In this document: positions 59,857 through 64,000 of the stretch, piece after piece
Numbering within the stretch: position 1 is the first letter of the stretch
How the letters are laid out: each line of letters begins with the position of its first letter
Assembly: GCA_016197365.1 (NCBI GenBank)
Contig: JACPVS010000002.1
Location: 1-64,000, forward strand
Length of the DNA: 64,000 nt
Source: Mycolicibacterium cosmeticum
GTDB lineage: Bacteria; Actinomycetota; Actinomycetes; Mycobacteriales; Mycobacteriaceae
Reading direction: 5' to 3'
Translations under genes and position numbers: made by a program
Notes under the pieces: generated by a model
The model's database searches: none
Seen by the model: the letters and a program-made list of their open reading frames with translations, nothing else
What the model was told of the DNA's origin: nothing

Positions 59857-61448
59857 GACAGGTCAACCACTTCCAGTGTGGTGGCACCGACCGCCTTCGC
59901 GATCGCGGCGCGCACGTTTTCGGGGACGTCGGTGTCCAGGCGCAGGATGATGGTCGCGCTGTCGCCGCCGGCGTCCTGGCTCAGCTGGGCGGCCAGGATG
60001 TTGACGTCCGACCCGCCGAGCTCGGTGCCGATCTTGCCCAGGGCGCCCGGCTGATCGCTGTAGTTGACCACCAGGTTGTAGCCCTCGGCGCGCAGATCGA
60101 AGTTGCGGCCGTTGATCTGCACCAGCTTCTGCACCTGCTGCGGACCGGACAGCGTGCCCGCCACATTGAGCGCATTACCGTCGGCGTAGACCGCGCGCAC
60201 GTCGACCACGCTGCGGTGGTTCGGGCTCTCGGTGGCCGTCGAGATCTCGGCGGTCACGCCGCGATCCTTGGCCAGCGCGGGCGCGTTGACGAACGTCACC
60301 TGTTCGTCGACGACGGCCGAGAACAGGCCGCGCAGCGCCGAAAGCTTCAGCACCTCAACCTCTTCGGTGCCTCCGGCGGCCAACTCGCCGCGCACCTGCA
60401 CGTTCAGCGACACCGGCGCCGCGTCGGACAGCGCGCCGACCAGCAGACCCAGCTTGCGCACCAAGTCCAGCCACGGCGCCACTTCCTCACCGACCGCGCC
60501 GCCGCCGACATTGACCGCGTCGGGCACGAACTCGCCGGCCAGGGCCAGTTTCACGCTGGCCGCCACGTCGGTGCCGGCCCGGTCCTGGGCTTCTTCGGTG
60601 GACGCGCCGAGGTGCGGGGTGACGACCACCTGGGGCAGTTCGAACAGCGGGCTGTCGGTGCATGGTTCGGTGGCGAACACGTCCAGACCGGCGGCACGCA
60701 CGTGCCCGCTGGTGATGGCGTCGGCCAGCGCCTGCTCGTCGATCAGGCCACCGCGGGCAGCGTTGACGATGATGACGCCGGGCTTGGTCTTGGCCAGGTT
60801 CTCCTTGCCGAGCAGACCGGCGGTCTCCTTGGTCTTGGGCAGGTGCACCGAGATGAAATCGGCGCGCCCCAGCAGTTCGTCCAGCGCCAGCAGCTCGATA
60901 CCGAGCTGGGCGGCGCGGGCCTGCGAGACGTAAGGGTCATAAGCGGTGACGTGGGCGCCGAACGCGGCGAGGCGCTGCGCGACCAGCTGGCCGATCCGGC
61001 CCAGGCCGACGACGCCGACCGTCTTGCCGAAGATCTCGGTGCCCGAGAAGGACGACCGCTTCCAGGTGTGCTCGCGCAACGTGGCATCGGCGGCCGGGAT
61101 CTGGCGCGCGGCCGAGAGCAACAGCGCCAGCGCGTGCTCGGCGGCGCTGTGGATGTTGGAGGTGGGGGCGTTGACCACCAGCACGCCGCGAGCGGTGGCG
61201 GCGTCGACATCGACGTTGTCCAGACCCACACCCGCGCGGGCGACGATCTTGAGCTTGGGCGCCGCGGCCAGCACCTCGGCGTCGACGGTGGTGGCCGAAC
61301 GGACCAGCAGGGCGTCGGCGTCGACCACCGCGGCCAGCAGCTTCGGGCGGTCCGGGCCATCCACCCAGCGGACCTCTACCTGGTCGCCGAGGGCGGCGAC
61401 GGTCGATGCGGCGAGTTTGTCGGCGATCAGTACAACGGGAAGACTCAC
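59853..61448 (-). CDS. serA: D-3-phosphoglycerate dehydrogenase (long form)
   Basis: First enzyme of serine synthesis. The 531-residue type-1 (long) form has substrate and NAD domains ([30 protein letters not shown], catalytic [12 protein letters not shown]), then an intervening allosteric domain of about 130 residues and a C-terminal ACT domain that binds serine ([18 protein letters not shown]). GTG 61448 follows TATCCT (61456-61461) by 7 nt, consistent with a leaderless mRNA. It is co-transcribed with leuB. Confidence 0.96.
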   Translation of the reverse strand: MSLPVVLIADKLAASTVAALGDQVEVRWVDGPDRPKLLAAVVDADALLVRSATTVDAEVLAAAPKLKIVARAGVGLDNVDVDAATARGVLVVNAPTSNIHSAAEHALALLLSAARQIPAADATLREHTWKRSSFSGTEIFGKTVGVVGLGRIGQLVAQRLAAFGAHVTAYDPYVSQARAAQLGIELLALDELLGRADFISVHLPKTKETAGLLGKENLAKTKPGVIIVNAARGGLIDEQALADAITSGHVRAAGLDVFATEPCTDSPLFELPQVVVTPHLGASTEEAQDRAGTDVAASVKLALAGEFVPDAVNVGGGAVGEEVAPWLDLVRKLGLLVGALSDAAPVSLNVQVRGELAAGGTEEVEVLKLSALRGLFSAVVDEQVTFVNAPALAKDRGVTAEISTATESPNHRSVVDVRAVYADGNALNVAGTLSGPQQVQKLVQINGRNFDLRAEGYNLVVNYSDQPGALGKIGTELGGSDVNILAAQLSQDAGGDSATIILRLDTDVPENVRAAIAKAVGATTLEVVDLS

Positions 61449-61455
61449 GCGGGTC

Positions 61456-61461
61456 AGGATA
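61456..61461 (-). promoter_or_regulatory. -10 element of the serA-leuB unit
   Basis: TATCCT on the minus strand fits TANNNT. Seven bases separate it from the GTG start at 61448, so the mRNA probably begins at the start codon. Confidence 0.6.
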
Positions 61462-61508
61462 GTGTGTGGCGGCCACCACGCCCGCACCGCGTGCGGTGTA
61501 CTGAACGC

Positions 61509-62936
61509 GTGGACGTCACGATTGTCGGAAGTGGACCCAACGGCCTGACGGCCGCCGTCATCCTGGCCAGGGCCGGGCTCGCGGTGCGCGTCATCGAGGC
61601 ACAACCCACCCCGGGCGGCGGCGCACGCACGCTGCCCGACCCCGAATATCCGGGGGTCACCCACGACATCTGCTCGGCGGTGCATCCGCTGGCGCTGGCA
61701 TCGCCGTTCTTCGCCGCCTATGACCTGAGCGCCCGCGGGGTCGAATTGGCGGTGCCGGAGATCTCCTATGCCAGCCCGCTGCCCGACCGTCCGGCCGCGA
61801 TCGGGTATCTCGACATCGAACGCACCTGTGCCGAACTGGAACACGGGGCGTCATGGCGCCGCCTGCTCGGCCCTCTGGTCGACGACTGGGATGCGGTGGT
61901 GCGGCTGATCCTCGGCGACAAGCGGTCGGTGCCCCCGCTGGCGGCGGCACTGAAGGTGGGCCCGCGCCTGCTCACCCAGGGCAGCCCACTGTGGGGGGCG
62001 CTGCAGGGCGCAGACGCGCGCGCCCTGTTCAGTGGTGTTGCCGCGCATACCATTTCGCAGATGCCGTCGCTGGTGTCCAGCGGCGCCGGCCTGATGCTGG
62101 GCACGCTGGGGCACGCGGTGGGCTGGGCCATCCCGGTCGGCGGATCCCAAGCCATCCCCGACGCACTGCTGGCCGACCTGCTCGACCACGGCGGTGAATT
62201 GGAACTGGGCGCAGAGGTGACCAGTCCGCCCGCCGGTGTGGTGCTCTATGACACCGCGCCGACCGCACTGCTGTCGATCTATGGCGACGCCCTGCCCTCG
62301 GGATACGCCAAGGCCCTGGAGCGCTACCGGTACGGACCGGGCGTCGCGAAGATCGATTTCGTGCTTTCCGGCGACATCCCCTGGACCGATCCCCGGCTGG
62401 CCCAGGCCCCGACCCTGCACCTCGGCGGCAGCCGGGAGCAGATGGCTCTGGCCGAGGCCGAGATCGCCGCGGGCCGGCACGCCGAGTGGCCGATGGTGCT
62501 GGCCGCACTGCCCCATACCGCCGACCCGAGCCGGGTCGACAGCGCCGGCCGCCGTCCACTCTGGACGTATGCCCATGTGCCGCATGGCTCTTCACGGGAT
62601 ATGACCGAAGCGGTGACGGCCATCTTCGAGCGGTTCGCGCCTGGTTTCGGCGATGTCGTCGTCGCCGCCCGCAGCGTCCCCGCGTCACGACTGGCCGACC
62701 ACAACGCCAACCTGGTCGGCGGCGACATCGGCGTGGGCGGCAACAACATGATCAGCGCACTCGCCGGTCCGACGCCGCGACTGGATCCGTGGAGCACCCC
62801 GATCCCCAAGGCGTATCTGTGCTCGTCGGCCACCCCGCCCGGCGGCGGCGTGCACGGGATGGCCGGGTACTACGCGGCACGCACGGTGCTGCGCCACGAA
62901 TTCGGGATCAAGGAAATGCCCGCCCTGGCCCCGTGA
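61509..62936 (+). CDS. FAD-dependent phytoene desaturase-like oxidoreductase
   Basis: A 475-residue FAD flavoprotein with the N-terminal dinucleotide motif VTIVGSGPNGLTAAVILARAG and the GGGARTLPDPE second motif. The C-terminal FAD segment is LCSSATPPGGGVHGMAGYYAARTVL. It belongs to the NAD(P)/FAD-dependent oxidoreductase (CrtI/amine oxidase-like) group and corresponds to Rv2997. No carotenoid genes adjoin it. GTG 61509 is the start; the serA gene is divergent. Confidence 0.87.
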   Translation: MDVTIVGSGPNGLTAAVILARAGLAVRVIEAQPTPGGGARTLPDPEYPGVTHDICSAVHPLALASPFFAAYDLSARGVELAVPEISYASPLPDRPAAIGYLDIERTCAELEHGASWRRLLGPLVDDWDAVVRLILGDKRSVPPLAAALKVGPRLLTQGSPLWGALQGADARALFSGVAAHTISQMPSLVSSGAGLMLGTLGHAVGWAIPVGGSQAIPDALLADLLDHGGELELGAEVTSPPAGVVLYDTAPTALLSIYGDALPSGYAKALERYRYGPGVAKIDFVLSGDIPWTDPRLAQAPTLHLGGSREQMALAEAEIAAGRHAEWPMVLAALPHTADPSRVDSAGRRPLWTYAHVPHGSSRDMTEAVTAIFERFAPGFGDVVVAARSVPASRLADHNANLVGGDIGVGGNNMISALAGPTPRLDPWSTPIPKAYLCSSATPPGGGVHGMAGYYAARTVLRHEFGIKEMPALAP

Positions 62937-62966
62937 GGCCGGCGCCGTTGTGGGTATTACCACCGG

Positions 62967-63179
62967 GTGAGCAAAGATCTGCACAAAGGCGACAAGGTGT
63001 CCTGGCAGAGCCACGGCACCACCGTGCCCGGCACCGTCGAAGAGAAGATCACCTCCGACACCGAGGCCGCCGGACGACAGGTGCGGGCCGACGCCGACGA
63101 CCCGCAATACCGGGTGCGCAGCGACAAGTCCGGCCGTGATGCCGTGCACAAACCCGACGCCCTCAAGCGGCGCACCTGA
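62967..63179 (+). CDS. DUF2945 (Tudor-like) small protein
   Basis: A 70-residue protein of the DUF2945 (hypervirulence-associated TUDOR) family: KGDKVSWQSHGTTVPGTVEEKITSD, then DPQYRVRSDKSGRDAVHKPDAL. The domain is a small beta barrel; members are widespread and uncharacterised. GTG 62967 is the start. The next gene starts at the overlapping TGATG, so the two are coupled. Confidence 0.85.
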   Translation: MSKDLHKGDKVSWQSHGTTVPGTVEEKITSDTEAAGRQVRADADDPQYRVRSDKSGRDAVHKPDALKRRT

Positions 63180-63604
63180 TGGCGCGACTGGACGACGCGC
63201 ACGCACGTCCCGAGGGCGTGAGTGACGACACCGTCGAGGCCGTCGGGAAGGTGTCCGAGGCGCTGGAGTACGTCGAGCGGGCGCGCGGCCACCTGTACTC
63301 GTTCCATCAGTTGATGGGTCACGCGGACCTGCTGCTGGGCGAGGCGGCCGACGCCCTGCGTGACGCCGGGCACCGCGACATCGCCGACCACCTCAGGGAG
63401 GACATGGTCGGGCGCAACGTCATCCGCGGCCGCTGGACTTTCCAGGTCGTCGAGGAGTTCGACGACGACTACTGGTCCAGGTTCCGTGAGCACGAGAAGC
63501 GGGTGCGCGACGAATTGCTGGACGGCAACCGGCATGTGTTCGAGGCAGAGATGAAAGAGGACCGCCGCACCAAGGGCCGCGACGGCCACGAAGCCACCCC
63601 CTGA
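63179..63604 (+). CDS. Hypothetical protein coupled to the DUF2945 gene
   Basis: Not recognised. The 141-residue, highly charged product has His- and Asp-rich helices: DTVEAVGKVSEALEYVERARGHLYSFHQLMGHADLLLGEAADALRDAGHRDIADHLREDMVGRN, then RWTFQVVEEFDDDYWSRFREHEKRVRDELLDGNRH. The His/Glu/Asp pattern could bind metal, but nothing proves it. ATG 63179 overlaps the DUF2945 stop by one base (TGATG). No signal peptide or membrane segment. Confidence 0.75.
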   Translation: MARLDDAHARPEGVSDDTVEAVGKVSEALEYVERARGHLYSFHQLMGHADLLLGEAADALRDAGHRDIADHLREDMVGRNVIRGRWTFQVVEEFDDDYWSRFREHEKRVRDELLDGNRHVFEAEMKEDRRTKGRDGHEATP

Positions 63605-63613
63605 ACGCCGAAA

Positions 63614-63660
63614 GGCCAGTTATTGCACGCCATTTCGAGCTCGGCGTGCAATAACTGGCC
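63614..63660. terminator. Perfect 18-bp hairpin between the hypothetical gene and ilvC
   Basis: Arms GGCCAGTTATTGCACGCC (63614-63631) and GGCGTGCAATAACTGGCC (63643-63660) are perfectly complementary with an 11-nt loop. On the minus strand CTTTCGG follows; on the plus strand the tail is not U-rich. It closes both convergent transcripts. Confidence 0.65.
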
Positions 63661-63673
63661 AGTGGGCGTCTGG

Positions 63674-64000
<327 letters not shown>

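Overview
This window is a high-GC actinobacterial chromosome segment. Gene content and order identify it as a mycobacterium, most likely an environmental or fast-growing Mycolicibacterium-type species. The gene order follows two M. tuberculosis blocks: amt-glnB-glnD, ftsY, smc, acyP, OsmC, mutM, rnc, DUF177, sepIVA (Rv2918c-Rv2927c), then coaD through ilvC (Rv2965c-Rv3001c). The large PDIM/PGL lipid locus that separates these blocks in M. tuberculosis is absent here: sepIVA sits directly beside coaD. No insertion sequence, prophage or CRISPR array was seen.

Layout. Positions 1-1.6 kb hold a cut-off DUF222/HNH gene behind an SOS box, then map and a divergent XRE regulator sharing two matched operators. 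1.6-6.0 kb is the nitrogen operon amt-glnB-glnD behind two GlnR-type boxes. 6-18.9 kb carries protein targeting and chromosome maintenance genes (ftsY, smc, mutM, rnc, sepIVA), with three additions on the plus strand: fni, a Tyr/Pro-rich membrane protein, and a sulfonate/sulfone pair. 19-25.9 kb is a minus-strand run lipN-dsbA-VKOR-pyc-rsmD-coaD. 25.9-30 kb has two tandem aldo-keto reductases, a small exported protein, a decayed carboxymuconolactone-decarboxylase gene and a transmembrane Ser/Thr kinase. 30-38 kb has an exported HNH protein, recG, a FakA-like DAK protein, rpmB, ung, thiL and three small genes. 38-46 kb has gpsA-PLP enzyme-ddlA on one strand, fbiD, ppk and mutT1 on the other, then hupB. 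46-52 kb has leuD-leuC with a divergent IclR regulator, a DUF1800/DUF1501 pair, and tRNA-Glu and tRNA-Gln. 52-64 kb has gltX, a FAH hydrolase, a secreted lipase, an MFS permease, a MarR-controlled cluster, leuB, serA, a FAD oxidoreductase, two small proteins and the 3' end of ilvC.

Themes. Many genes overlap by ATGA/GTGA or TGATG junctions, suggesting translational coupling. Several start codons lie 6-7 nt after a TANNNT -10 motif, as expected for leaderless mycobacterial mRNAs. Convergent gene ends are often closed by long perfect hairpins. Leucine and serine synthesis genes (leuB, leuC, leuD, serA, ilvC) cluster at the right end.

The most interesting items are the XRE/map operator pair, the SOS-box/-10 overlap, the apparent CTG start of rsmD, the apparent ACG start of the DUF1800 gene, the three-tier hairpin at 27.64 kb, the internally deleted CMD remnant, and the MarR operator flanked by a small uncharacterised operon. 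No wholly new system is proven by sequence reading alone.
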